From JAUIAS01 sp030425395 (GTDB lineage Bacteria; Pseudomonadota; Alphaproteobacteria; Rhodobacterales; Rhodobacteraceae): DNA of 64,000 bases. The stretch is from NCBI GenBank assembly GCA_043553855.1, contig CP121336.1, positions 1,798,001 to 1,862,000 of the forward strand. The letters run 5' to 3'. Positions within the stretch are counted from its first letter, which is position 1. Every line of letters starts with the position of its first letter. This document shows positions 1 through 8,065 of the stretch, in pieces. A model generated the notes under the pieces. It searched no databases, was not told the origin of the DNA, and worked only from the letters and a program-made list of their open reading frames with translations. Both the position numbers and the translations under genes were made by a program.

Positions 1-857
1 GAGAAGGGTTTGTCAGACATGGCGACAAAGGGTGCCTGATCTTCTCTCCAGGCAATCTTGTATCGACCGGGCCCGGTTGACGATGCAATGCCCGCAATAA
101 TGTTCACGTCACCGATGAAATCGGCGACATAGACGGAATTGGGTGCCTCATAGATGGCATCAGGCGTTGCAACTTGAATAAGGCGGCCTTCGTCCATGAC
201 CGCCACACGAGAGGCAACGGTCATGGCCTCTTCTTGATCATGGGTGACGATAACGAAAGTGGTGCCGGTTTTTTCCTGAATATCCATCAATTCGAACTGC
301 GTATCCTGGCGCAGTTTCTTGTCCAGCGCGCCCAGCGGTTCATCCAGCAGGAGCAGCTTTGGTGCCTTGGCAAGCGACCGCGCGAGCGCGACGCGTTGAC
401 GTTGACCGCCCGAAATCTGATGTGGCTTGCGACGGGCGAATTTTTCAAGCCGCGTAAGCTTGAGCATTTCTTCCACCCGGTCGGCGATATCCAGCTTGGG
501 GCGTTTGTCGCGGCGTAGGCCAAAGGCGATGTTGTCCCAAATCGTCAAATGTGGAAACAGCGCATATGATTGGAACATCATGTTCACGGCACGTTTGTTC
601 GGAGGGACAGACACAATGTCCTGTCCGGCCAGTTCAATGGAGCCATCCGACGGGCTTTCAAACCCTGCCAACATGCGCATCATTGTGGTTTTTCCACAAC
701 CGGACGGCCCGAGAAGGGCAAAGAATTCCCGCTCAAATATGTCCAGCGACAGATCGTCAATCGCGGTGAAATCACCAAAACGCTTGGTCACGTTTCGAAA
801 CCGGATCAGCGGTTTTTCAGAGGGGTCGTTCCATGGGGCAAAGACGCTTGCGGGCAA
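1..857 (-). CDS. potA: Polyamine ABC transporter ATP-binding protein, PotA-type (3' end off the window)
   Basis: The reverse-strand frame encodes an ABC ATPase of the spermidine/putrescine importer class. It shows Walker A (LLGPSGCGKTT), a Q-loop region (MMFQSYALFPHL), the signature LSGGQRQR, Walker B with D-loop (LLLLDEPLGALDKKL) and the switch His (VIVTHDQEEA), and continues into the linker before the TOBE domain. No in-frame ATG precedes the first conserved residues. A TTG at 857 has AGAGG seven bases upstream and gives MPASVFAPWNDPSEKP, which I take as the start. The C-terminus and presumably the permease genes lie beyond the left edge. It follows the substrate-binding gene at 918-2003 on the same strand, separated by 60 bp that hold a terminator-like hairpin. 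Family assignment is secure; polyamine specificity is inferred from context. Confidence 0.9.
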   Translation of the reverse strand, partial: MPASVFAPWNDPSEKPLIRFRNVTKRFGDFTAIDDLSLDIFEREFFALLGPSGCGKTTMMRMLAGFESPSDGSIELAGQDIVSVPPNKRAVNMMFQSYALFPHLTIWDNIAFGLRRDKRPKLDIADRVEEMLKLTRLEKFARRKPHQISGGQRQRVALARSLAKAPKLLLLDEPLGALDKKLRQDTQFELMDIQEKTGTTFVIVTHDQEEAMTVASRVAVMDEGRLIQVATPDAIYEAPNSVYVADFIGDVNIIAGIASSTGPGRYKIAWREDQAPFVAMSDKPF

Positions 858-882
858 GGGGAAACCTCTTGGAAAATGAAAA

Positions 883-905
883 GGGCGGGCCAATGCGACC
901 CGCCC
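883..905 (-). terminator. Intercistronic stem-loop with U-tract between SBP and ATPase genes
   Basis: GGGCGGG (883-889) pairs perfectly with CCCGCCC (899-905) around a 9-base loop. Read on the minus strand, the stem is followed by TTTTCATTTT. It lies just after the stop of the binding-protein gene and before the TTG start of the ATPase gene. It therefore probably works as a partial terminator or 3' mRNA stabiliser that keeps binding protein in excess over ATPase. Confidence 0.6.
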
Positions 906-917
906 CGAAAAGCCGGC

Positions 918-2003
918 TCAGGTGCCGGACTTGATTTTGGTCCACAGGCGGGTCAGCGTCCGCTGCTCGCGTGGTGGGAATGGCGTCACCGTATAGAGGT
1001 TTTCGAGGGCTGCGGCATCGGGATAGATCGCTGTGTCACCGATGACATCTTCAACGAGGAACTCTTGTGATGCCTTGTTGCCGTTGGCGTAGTAGACATA
1101 GTTCGACGCAGCGGCCATGTTCTGTGCGTCCATTATGAAATCGAGGAACTTGTGCGCGCCTTCCGGGTTGGGGGCATCCACTGGAACCGCCATTTGGTCA
1201 AACCACATCAGCGCACCCTCGGATGGGGCATTATAGGCGATTTCCACGCCGTTTTCTGCCTCGGCGGCGCGGTCGCGCGCTTGCAGGATGTCCCCGGACC
1301 AACCGAATGCGACACAGATATCGCCATTGGCCAGAGCGTTGATGTATTCTGAACTGTGGAACTTCTGGATATGGGGGCGCACGGCCATCAACACTTCTTC
1401 GGCCTTGGCCATGGAGTCGGCGTCTTTGCCATCGGGGTCCATGCCGGCAAAGGCCAGCGCGGCCGGGACCATTTCGGTCGGCGCGTCAAGGAAATGCACA
1501 CCGCATTCGCTCAGCTTTTCCATGTTGGCCGGATCAAAGATCAGTGCAAGTGATCCGACAGGTGCGTTTTCGCCCAATACCTCGGCCACCTTGCCCAGGT
1601 TCACGCCAATGCCCGTTGTGCCCCACATATAGTTGATCGAATATTCGTTTCCGGGGTCATAGGATGCGGTCCGTTTTTCGATGACGTCCCACATATTTCC
1701 GAGGTTGGACAGTTTCGATTTGTCCAGCTTCTGGAAGGCACCAATCTGGATTTGGCGTTGCAGGAACGTGCCGGTAGGCACGACCACGTCATAGCCTGAT
1801 CCGCCAGCCAGCATCTTGGTTTCCAGTACTTCGTTGCTGTCAAAAACATCATAGATCAGTTCGATACCCGTTTCGGCTTCGAACTTCTCAAGCAACGCTT
1901 CGTCGATATAGTCGGACCAGTTGTAAACCCGGACCTCTTCGGCGACTGCGGCTGACGTAGCCAGAGCCACGGTTGCGGTCAGCGTGAGCAGTTTTTTCTG
2001 CAT
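918..2003 (-). CDS. potF: Putrescine/spermidine-type ABC transporter substrate-binding protein (PotF/PotD family)
   Basis: A 361-residue periplasmic binding protein. Residues 1-21 form a Sec signal peptide (MQKK start, hydrophobic core, AVA before EEV). The mature protein opens with VYNWSDYI, the typical start of PotF/PotD/SpuD proteins, and has the DVFDSNEVLETKML segment usual in polyamine binders. The length matches the family. GGGGAG sits upstream of the ATG at 2003. It is the first gene of a minus-strand unit followed by the ATPase at 1-857, and it faces a GntR regulator and spuC, supporting polyamine uptake. Which polyamine it binds cannot be told from sequence. Confidence 0.9.
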   Translation of the reverse strand: MQKKLLTLTATVALATSAAVAEEVRVYNWSDYIDEALLEKFEAETGIELIYDVFDSNEVLETKMLAGGSGYDVVVPTGTFLQRQIQIGAFQKLDKSKLSNLGNMWDVIEKRTASYDPGNEYSINYMWGTTGIGVNLGKVAEVLGENAPVGSLALIFDPANMEKLSECGVHFLDAPTEMVPAALAFAGMDPDGKDADSMAKAEEVLMAVRPHIQKFHSSEYINALANGDICVAFGWSGDILQARDRAAEAENGVEIAYNAPSEGALMWFDQMAVPVDAPNPEGAHKFLDFIMDAQNMAAASNYVYYANGNKASQEFLVEDVIGDTAIYPDAAALENLYTVTPFPPREQRTLTRLWTKIKSGT

Positions 2004-2049
2004 TGTTATCTCCCCTGTTGTCGAACCGAGTTTAAACGGCTCATTGTAT

Positions 2050-2060
2050 TTTGATCAAGT
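2050..2060. promoter_or_regulatory. Candidate GntR operator between potF and gntR
   Basis: The palindrome TTGATCAA (2051-2058) lies in the 138-bp divergent gap between potF and the GntR gene. A matching TTTGATCA occurs at 2861-2868, just upstream of spuC. The shared core and its position around a GntR/FCD gene suggest the binding site of that regulator. Binding itself is inference. Confidence 0.4.
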
Positions 2061-2141
2061 TTTGCCTCTTTGGGCGACATAAGCTATGTTTCCACGCGCT
2101 GGGCTATGGCGCAAGAGAGCATCGGCAAGGAGGGAGAGCGG

Positions 2142-2837
2142 ATGGTAGATGTGCTGAAAAAGCGGGCTGAAACGGATATGGGAAATGCCGTTCGTATACC
2201 CGCTCATGCCCTCGTTTATGAACGACTGCGCGGCCTGATCCTCAGCGGTGACCTTGCTCCGGGGCAGGCGGTAACGATTCAGGGCCTGACAGAGATTCTG
2301 GGCGCTGGAATGACCCCGGTTCGGGAGGCGATACGCCGCCTCATTTCAGAGGATGCGCTGGTCTTTCAGGGCAATCGGCGTGTCACCGTGCCAAGCCTTG
2401 GGGCGGCTGATCTGAAGGAGCTGATTTTCATAAGAAAATCAATAGAATCTGAGTTGGCGGCGCGCGCCGCTCCGCGCATTGACCCGGCAGGGATTGAGAG
2501 GCTCGAACAGATTGATGCCCAACTTGACGCGGCCATCATGTCAGGTGACATCAAGGGATACCTGACCCGCAATCATGCTTTTCATTCCGCTCTGTATGCC
2601 TGGGCCGACGCGCCGATCATGACGGGGATCGCCGAACGGCTGTGGCTGCGCTTCGGGCCATCCCTTCGGGTGGTCTGCGGGCGCTTCGGGACCGAAAACC
2701 TGCCGGACATGCACAAGGATATCCTAACTGCCTTGCGAGCGGGTGATCAGGATGCCGCCGCGCGCTCCATGGCGCGGGATGTTGTGCAGGGTATGGATCA
2801 GATCGCGCGGGCAATGAATCAAAGAGAACAGCTCTAG
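2142..2837 (+). CDS. GntR-family transcriptional regulator, FadR/FCD subfamily
   Basis: A 231-residue regulator. Residues about 20-85 form the GntR winged helix-turn-helix (YERLRGLILSGDLAPGQ, then GMTPVREAIRRL). Residues about 95-215 form an all-helical FCD ligand domain with conserved His positions in NHAFHSALY and DMHKDIL, which usually bind a metal in this subfamily. The ATG at 2142 is preceded by AAGGAGG eight bases upstream; starts further upstream at 2070 lack this. It sits between potF (divergent) and spuC (same strand, 63 bp downstream). It most likely controls both in response to a polyamine or its breakdown product, possibly through the TTTGATCA sites at 2051-2058 and 2861-2868. Confidence 0.88.
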   Translation: MVDVLKKRAETDMGNAVRIPAHALVYERLRGLILSGDLAPGQAVTIQGLTEILGAGMTPVREAIRRLISEDALVFQGNRRVTVPSLGAADLKELIFIRKSIESELAARAAPRIDPAGIERLEQIDAQLDAAIMSGDIKGYLTRNHAFHSALYAWADAPIMTGIAERLWLRFGPSLRVVCGRFGTENLPDMHKDILTALRAGDQDAAARSMARDVVQGMDQIARAMNQREQL

Positions 2838-2860
2838 CTGATTCGATTGACAAGAAATAA

Positions 2861-2870
2861 TTTGATCATA
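2861..2870. promoter_or_regulatory. Candidate GntR operator upstream of spuC
   Basis: TTTGATCATA lies 30 bp before the spuC start codon and repeats the TTTGATCA core found between potF and gntR. Its position would allow repression by overlapping the promoter or early transcribed region. Confidence 0.35.
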
Positions 2871-2900
2871 TCCTTTTGAAAACTGCTGAGGAGAAGCCAG

Positions 2901-4298
2901 ATGGGCGCGATCACCAATCACCTGCCGACGGCCGAGCTTCAGGCGCTGGATTCGGCGCATCACATGCATCCGTTTACTGCCGGAGACGAGCTCGCCCGGA
3001 AAGGGCCGCGCGTCATTACAAGGGCCAAAGGAGTGTGGCTCAACGATAGCGAGGGCGCCCGCATATTGGATGCGATGGCCGGGCTATGGTGCGTGAACAT
3101 CGGATATGGCCGTGATGAACTGGCCGAGGTTGCCGCCCGTCAGATGCGCGATTTGCCGTATTACAACACCTTCTTTCAAACGACCCACGTGCCGGCCATC
3201 GCGCTGGCAAGCAAGATCGCGGAATTGGCACCGGGGGATTTGAACCACGTTTTCTTTGCCGGATCCGGGTCGGAGGCGAACGATACCAATATCCGCCTTG
3301 TGCGCACCTATTGGCAGATGAAAGGCAAGCCGGGTAAATCGGTTATCATCAGTCGCAAGAATGCCTATCATGGATCATCCGTCGGCAGCGGCAGTCTTGG
3401 TGGAATGTCGGGAATGCACGCCCAAGGGGGTATGCCAATCCCGGACATTCACCATATCAACCAGCCCGATTGGTGGTCCGAAGGCGGCGACATGACCCCG
3501 GAGGAATTCGGATTGGCCCGCGCGGCAGAGTTGGAGGAGGCGATCCTTGAACTGGGAGAGGACCGTATCGCCGCCTTCATCGCCGAACCTGTGCAGGGCG
3601 CGGGTGGAGTTATTGTCGCGCCGGACACCTATTGGCCAGAGGTGCAGCGCATTTGCGACAAGTACGAAATCCTGCTGATCGCGGATGAAGTGATTTGCGG
3701 TTTCGGCCGGACTGGAAATTGGTTCGGTAGCCAGACCGTCGGTATCCGCCCCCATATCATGACGATCGCCAAGGGGCTGTCTTCGGGATATCAGCCAATC
3801 GGTGGATCAGTGATTTGCGACGAGATCGCCGAGACTATTGGCGGTGGCGAATTCAACCATGGTTATACCTATTCTGGGCACCCGGTTGCGTCCGCGGTGG
3901 CGCTGGAAAATATACGCATTCTTGAAGAAGAGAATGTAATCGGCCATGTGCGTGACGTGGCGGCCCCATACCTGAAGGAAAAGTGGGAAAGCCTGATTGA
4001 TCATCCAATGGTTGGTGAGGCGCGGATTGTTGGCATGATGGGCTCGATCGCCCTGACCCCTGACAAGGATAAACGTGCCAAGTTCGCATCCGAACCGGGG
4101 ACTGTTGGGTATATCTGTCGCGAAAGGTGTTTTTCGAACGAACTGATCATGCGCCACGTGGGCGACAGGATGATCATTTCGCCGCCACTGGTCATCTCAC
4201 GCGATGAGATTGATATCCTGATTACCCGTGCACGTACCGCACTTGATGAAGCTTACGCCAAGGTCAGGGAAGACGGCCTGTGGAAGGCCGCACCCTGA
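2901..4298 (+). CDS. spuC: Putrescine--pyruvate aminotransferase, class III PLP enzyme
   Basis: A 465-residue class III aminotransferase that moves the terminal amino group of putrescine (or a related diamine) to pyruvate, giving 4-aminobutanal, the entry to the GABA route. Visible family features are the phosphate-binding FFAGSGSEAND segment, the cofactor Asp in LLIADEVICGFGRTG and the Schiff-base Lys at about residue 291 in TIAKGLSSGYQPIGG. The N-terminal HHMHPFT motif is typical of SpuC-like omega-aminotransferases. GAGGAG lies eight bases before the ATG. It sits downstream of the GntR gene and opposite the M20/M24 pair. Beta-alanine or other amine specificity is an alternative, but the adjacent polyamine importer favours putrescine. 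Confidence 0.88.
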   Translation: MGAITNHLPTAELQALDSAHHMHPFTAGDELARKGPRVITRAKGVWLNDSEGARILDAMAGLWCVNIGYGRDELAEVAARQMRDLPYYNTFFQTTHVPAIALASKIAELAPGDLNHVFFAGSGSEANDTNIRLVRTYWQMKGKPGKSVIISRKNAYHGSSVGSGSLGGMSGMHAQGGMPIPDIHHINQPDWWSEGGDMTPEEFGLARAAELEEAILELGEDRIAAFIAEPVQGAGGVIVAPDTYWPEVQRICDKYEILLIADEVICGFGRTGNWFGSQTVGIRPHIMTIAKGLSSGYQPIGGSVICDEIAETIGGGEFNHGYTYSGHPVASAVALENIRILEEENVIGHVRDVAAPYLKEKWESLIDHPMVGEARIVGMMGSIALTPDKDKRAKFASEPGTVGYICRERCFSNELIMRHVGDRMIISPPLVISRDEIDILITRARTALDEAYAKVREDGLWKAAP

Positions 4299-4301
4299 GC
4301 A

Positions 4302-5459
4302 TCACATCATTTTGCGGCCAAGCGCGTCCAGAAGATCGAGGCAAGCCGCCAACTGATCGCGTGTAACGAATTCATCCGGTTTGTGGGCCTGTGCAATGCT
4401 GCCGGGCCCGCAAACGATCACCGACAGTCCCCAGTCCTGAAACAACCCCGCTTCGGTTCCAAATGGCACAACATCCGCGCCGTTCGATCCGGTCAACCCC
4501 ATAACGATATCGCGGATGGCGTTCTCGGGGCGCGGCTCAAGGCCTGCGACCTCGCCGATGATTTCGGTCTCGATGCTCGCTTCGGGATGCACGGCGCGCA
4601 TTCGGGGCAAGAGATCCTGCTGCACATAGGTGTTGATGTTATCCTTGACGAATACGGCATCATCAAAGCGCACTGGGCGCATTTCCCAGTCAACTTCGGC
4701 TTTGCCAGCGATCACATTATGGGCGACACCACCGTGCACCTTGCCAATGTTGATTGTGGTATAAGGCGGAGCAAAGCGGCTGTTTTCCGGCGCCCGGGCC
4801 TCGAGATCCGACCGCAGGCTCAGCAAGCGACTGACATACATGACGGCGTATTCGGCGGCATTCACGCCTGCGTCAGGGTCAGAACCATGGCCTTCGAGCC
4901 CTGTGAACCGGGCTGTGTATTCGCAGCATCCTTTGTGGCCTTCGATCACGCGCATTTCTGTCGGCTCACCGACAAGGGCCATTGCAGGCCGAAGAGTGCG
5001 CGCGCGAAGATGCGGCACCAGTGCCCGTGCGCCGATGCAGCCGGTTTCTTCATCATGGGTAAAGGCGAAGTGAATGGGCCGCGACAGGGGAAGCGAAGCG
5101 TAATGTTCGGCCATGATCACAGCGGCCGCGATAAAACCCTTCATATCGCAGGTGCCACGCCCGATCAGGCGACCATCCCGTTCGGTCAGCTCAAACGGAT
5201 CACTGGACCAGTCCTGATCTTCAACAGGCACCACATCTGTATGTCCAGACAGCACCAGACCACCATCTACTTCGGGCCCGATGGTGGCCCAGAGGTTTGC
5301 CTTTTCTCCGGTGTCATCCGGCATGATTTCGACCCGTGCGCCCGCCTGCGTGAGCAACAGTCCCAGATGGCGGATCAGTTCGAAATTTCCGTCGGTGGAC
5401 ACGGTGGGAAAGGCAACCAGTTCCCCAAGCAATTCAACGGTTCGATCAAGGCGTGTCAT
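4302..5459 (-). CDS. argE: Acetylornithine deacetylase-type M20 metallohydrolase
   Basis: A 385-residue M20 zinc amidohydrolase of the ArgE type. Metal-site motifs are visible in SGHTDVVPVEDQDW, GRGTCDMKGFIAA and HDEETGCIGAR, followed by the lid/dimer domain. The ATG at 5459 overlaps the stop of the M24 gene as ATGA, so the two are translationally coupled. The longer frame that begins further upstream runs into the M24 gene and is not the real start. ArgE removes acetyl from N-acetylornithine. Coupling to an ectoine-hydrolase-like protein in a polyamine locus suggests it may instead deacetylate an N-acetylated diamine or amino acid. The symbol reflects family resemblance only. Confidence 0.82.
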   Translation of the reverse strand: MTRLDRTVELLGELVAFPTVSTDGNFELIRHLGLLLTQAGARVEIMPDDTGEKANLWATIGPEVDGGLVLSGHTDVVPVEDQDWSSDPFELTERDGRLIGRGTCDMKGFIAAAVIMAEHYASLPLSRPIHFAFTHDEETGCIGARALVPHLRARTLRPAMALVGEPTEMRVIEGHKGCCEYTARFTGLEGHGSDPDAGVNAAEYAVMYVSRLLSLRSDLEARAPENSRFAPPYTTINIGKVHGGVAHNVIAGKAEVDWEMRPVRFDDAVFVKDNINTYVQQDLLPRMRAVHPEASIETEIIGEVAGLEPRPENAIRDIVMGLTGSNGADVVPFGTEAGLFQDWGLSVIVCGPGSIAQAHKPDEFVTRDQLAACLDLLDALGRKMM

Positions 5460-6640
5460 GGTTTCACGAAAAGTTCTCGGGGCCGGTGACAGAAGGTTTC
5501 GGCCGCAGCACCATCGCGAATCAGAACGCTTTCGGTGATTTCCAACCCCCAATCCTGAAGCCACAGGCCCGGCATGAAGTGGAATGTCATTCCCGCTTCG
5601 AGGATCGTTTCGTCTTCTGGTCTCAGCGAAATGGTGCGTTCGCCCCAATCCGGGGGATAGCTTAAACCGATGGGATAGCCACAACGCGCCCCGCGTTCGA
5701 TCCCGGCGCGCTCCAGTGGTGCGCCGAGAGCGTTGGCCACATCGCAGGCCCGGTTGCCAGCCCTTGCGGCGTCCAACCCGGCCTCTAGCCCTTCGACAAG
5801 GGCCGCTTCGGCGCGGCGAACGTGGTCAGGCGGTTCACCAAGAAAAAGCGTTCGGCAAAACGGCGCGTGATAGCGACGATAGCACCCGGATATTTCAAAG
5901 AACGTGGCCTCGCCCTTCTTGAACGGGCGCCCGTCCCAAGTCAGGTGCGGGGCTGCGGCGTCCGATCCGGACGGCAGCAGCGGAACGATTGCGGCGTAAT
6001 CGCCCCAGGCGCCATCGACACCACGAATCGAATCGCGGAAAATTTCGGCCACGATTTCATTCTTCGGTATGCCGGGCTCGACCCGTTCGACAAGTCCGTC
6101 GATGATCTTTTCCGATATCTGCGCAGCCTTGCGCATAAATGCGATTTCGGCGTCTGATTTCACCATCCTTTGCCAGTTCACAAGGGCGGTCGCATCTACG
6201 AAATGCGCCTTGGGAAGTTCCTTGCGGAGCACCTCCATCGCCTTGGCAGAGAAGTAGTAATTGTCCATCTCGACGCCGATTCGCGCCTGTTCATATCCCA
6301 GTGCCTTGAGCCGTTCGGCCAAGTCTTCCATCGGGTGGCAGACCGTGGATTGAACGAAATGGTCGGCATATCCCAGAATTCTGTCACCGCTCATCCAGCA
6401 GGTTCTGAGTGCGCCATTTGCGTCCTGATTTCGCCCCCACCACATCGGATCATCATCAACGGGCTGGATAACGCCTTGATGCACATAGAAGGACCATCCG
6501 TCATAGGCCGTTAACCAGGCTTGGTTGGATGGATCGGTGATGAAAAGAACGTCTAAGCCACGCGCGGCCATCTCTTTTTGCGTCTTTTCCTGGCGAGTGC
6601 GAAACTCAGCTTGGCTAAAGGGAAGATCAGTGGGGGTCAT
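5456..6640 (-). CDS. M24-fold hydrolase related to ectoine hydrolase/creatinase (DoeA-like)
   Basis: A 394-residue protein of the creatinase/prolidase (M24, pita-bread) fold. The N-terminal domain carries LTAYDGWSFYVHQ and GRNQDANGA, close to the pattern of ectoine hydrolase DoeA/EutD. In the catalytic domain the usual metal ligands are largely absent: the Asp pair region reads FFEISGCYRRYHAPFCRT, the Gly-His-Gly-Ile-Gly position reads GYPIGLSYPPDWGE, and the first Glu motif reads FHFMPGLW. That matches metal-independent C-N hydrolases such as creatinase and DoeA better than aminopeptidases. It is first in a two-gene unit with the M20 deacetylase. The substrate is unknown; ectoine or an acylated or cyclic polyamine derivative are candidates. 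Confidence 0.75.
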   Translation of the reverse strand: MTPTDLPFSQAEFRTRQEKTQKEMAARGLDVLFITDPSNQAWLTAYDGWSFYVHQGVIQPVDDDPMWWGRNQDANGALRTCWMSGDRILGYADHFVQSTVCHPMEDLAERLKALGYEQARIGVEMDNYYFSAKAMEVLRKELPKAHFVDATALVNWQRMVKSDAEIAFMRKAAQISEKIIDGLVERVEPGIPKNEIVAEIFRDSIRGVDGAWGDYAAIVPLLPSGSDAAAPHLTWDGRPFKKGEATFFEISGCYRRYHAPFCRTLFLGEPPDHVRRAEAALVEGLEAGLDAARAGNRACDVANALGAPLERAGIERGARCGYPIGLSYPPDWGERTISLRPEDETILEAGMTFHFMPGLWLQDWGLEITESVLIRDGAAAETFCHRPRELFVKP

Positions 6641-6695
6641 GGCTGGCGCATACCTTGGCTGTGTTCGTTTCTCTGACGTTCAACCGGTAAAATGC

Positions 6696-6781
6696 GCAAT
6701 TGCAAGTGCCGTGTTCATTCTTTGCTCAGCAGTCGAAAAAAAAGGCAGTTAAACCTGCGTGTGCAATCAGTTTGGTTGCAA
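6696..6781. promoter_or_regulatory. Divergent regulatory region with repeated TTGCAA half-sites
   Basis: The gap between the M24 gene and potA holds the palindrome GCAATTGC (6696-6703) and an inverted repeat TGCAA (6762-6766) / TTGCA (6776-6780). TTGCAA occurs at 6700-6705 and 6776-6781. GTGCAATCA at 6761-6769 recurs as a tandem pair before the binding-protein gene at 31728-33215. This looks like an operator region; the regulator is not identified. Confidence 0.3.
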
Positions 6782-6850
6782 CTTGGTCCGTGTTTATGTT
6801 TAGCTAAGGTCAGAAGTGCAGAAAACTGCCGAAGTCCAAGGGGAGCCGTT

Positions 6851-7954
6851 TTGGCAAAAACGAGTAACAGCGATGCGTTCGTTGAATTCGAACGTGTGCA
6901 GAAAAGTTACGACGGGGAGAACCTCGTTGTTAAAGATCTCAACCTCATCATGCCGAAGGGCGAGTTCCTTACGATGCTCGGGCCGTCGGGATCTGGCAAG
7001 ACGACTTGCCTGATGATGCTCGCCGGTTTCGAAACCGCGACGCATGGCGATATCCGGCTTGATGGCACCAGCATCAACAATATTCCCCCGCACAAACGCG
7101 GCATCGGCATGGTGTTTCAGAACTATGCCCTGTTCCCGCATATGACGGTTGCGGAAAACCTCGCGTTCCCGCTGGAAGTCCGCAAGATGGGCAAGTCCGA
7201 GCGTGAAGCAAAGGTGAAGCGTGCACTGGACATGGTCCAGATGGGTGCATTTGGGGGGCGGCGCCCTGCCCAGCTTTCGGGGGGCCAGCAGCAGCGGATC
7301 GCTCTGGCGCGGGCTCTTGTATTCGAAGCCGAGCTTGTGCTTATGGACGAACCTCTCGGTGCGCTCGACAAACAGTTGCGCGAGCATATGCAGTTCGAGA
7401 TCAAGCGGATTGCTGACAATCTGGGCATTACGGTGGTCTATGTGACCCACGATCAGACCGAAGCTTTGACCATGTCAGACCGCGTAGCGGTGTTCGACGA
7501 TGGGCGAATTCAGCAACTCGCGCCGCCGGACCAGCTTTATGAAGAGCCAGAAAACAGCTTTGTTGCCCAGTTCATCGGCGAAAACAACACGCTTGAGGGT
7601 GTGATCAAGGGGATCAACAACGGCGTCGCAGTCGTGGAACTGGACGACGGGGAATTGATCGACTGCAAGCCGATCAACGTGAGCAAGGCAGGTGAGCGCA
7701 CCCGTGTTTCCATTCGTCCCGAGCGGGTGGAATATAACAAGTCCCGCCTGCAAGAGGGTGCACATACTCTCAAGGCGGAAGTTCTGGAATTCATCTACAT
7801 GGGTGATATTTTCCGCACTCGTCTCCGAGTGGCCGGGAATGACGAATTCATCATCAAGACGCGTAACGCGCCCGATCAAGAGCGCCTCCAGCCGGGTCAG
7901 CAGATCGAAATCGGCTGGATGCCCGAAGATTGCCGGGCGTTGGACGCGACCTGA
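6851..7954 (+). CDS. potA: Polyamine ABC transporter ATP-binding protein
   Basis: A 367-residue importer ATPase. Motifs in order are Walker A LGPSGSGKTT (about residues 43-52), Q-loop VFQNYALFPHM, signature LSGGQQQR, Walker B/D-loop LVLMDEPLGALDKQL and the switch His in VTHDQTEAL, with a C-terminal TOBE domain from about residue 285. The TTG at 6851 has AAGGGGAG five bases upstream and removes an unrelated-looking N-terminal stretch of the longer frame. It heads a four-gene operon with the binding protein, PotB and PotC, the only complete transporter in the window. Use of a TTG start for both PotA proteins here is notable. Confidence 0.9.
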   Translation: MAKTSNSDAFVEFERVQKSYDGENLVVKDLNLIMPKGEFLTMLGPSGSGKTTCLMMLAGFETATHGDIRLDGTSINNIPPHKRGIGMVFQNYALFPHMTVAENLAFPLEVRKMGKSEREAKVKRALDMVQMGAFGGRRPAQLSGGQQQRIALARALVFEAELVLMDEPLGALDKQLREHMQFEIKRIADNLGITVVYVTHDQTEALTMSDRVAVFDDGRIQQLAPPDQLYEEPENSFVAQFIGENNTLEGVIKGINNGVAVVELDDGELIDCKPINVSKAGERTRVSIRPERVEYNKSRLQEGAHTLKAEVLEFIYMGDIFRTRLRVAGNDEFIIKTRNAPDQERLQPGQQIEIGWMPEDCRALDAT

Positions 7955-7998
7955 GGACCGAATCCTGTCGCACGGGGCGTGTTGCCCCGGTGGCAGTC

Positions 7999-8032
7999 AA
8001 GGGCCGGTTTTCAAAGCCCGTATCCGGCCCTT
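7999..8032 (+). other. Intercistronic stem-loop between potA and the binding-protein gene
   Basis: AAGGGCCGG (7999-8007) pairs perfectly with CCGGCCCTT (8024-8032) around a 16-base loop with no U-tract. A weaker GC hairpin precedes it near 7971-7992. It most likely protects or processes the polycistronic mRNA rather than terminating it. Confidence 0.45.
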
Positions 8033-8065
8033 ACCTGAATAAACGGGTAACTAGGGAGTAATCCG

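Noticed and set aside
4383..5489. 368-residue open frame on the plus strand
   Set aside because: It is antisense to the M20 deacetylase, which has clear motifs; the product has no recognisable domain and is rich in Cys/His/Arg typical of shadow frames.
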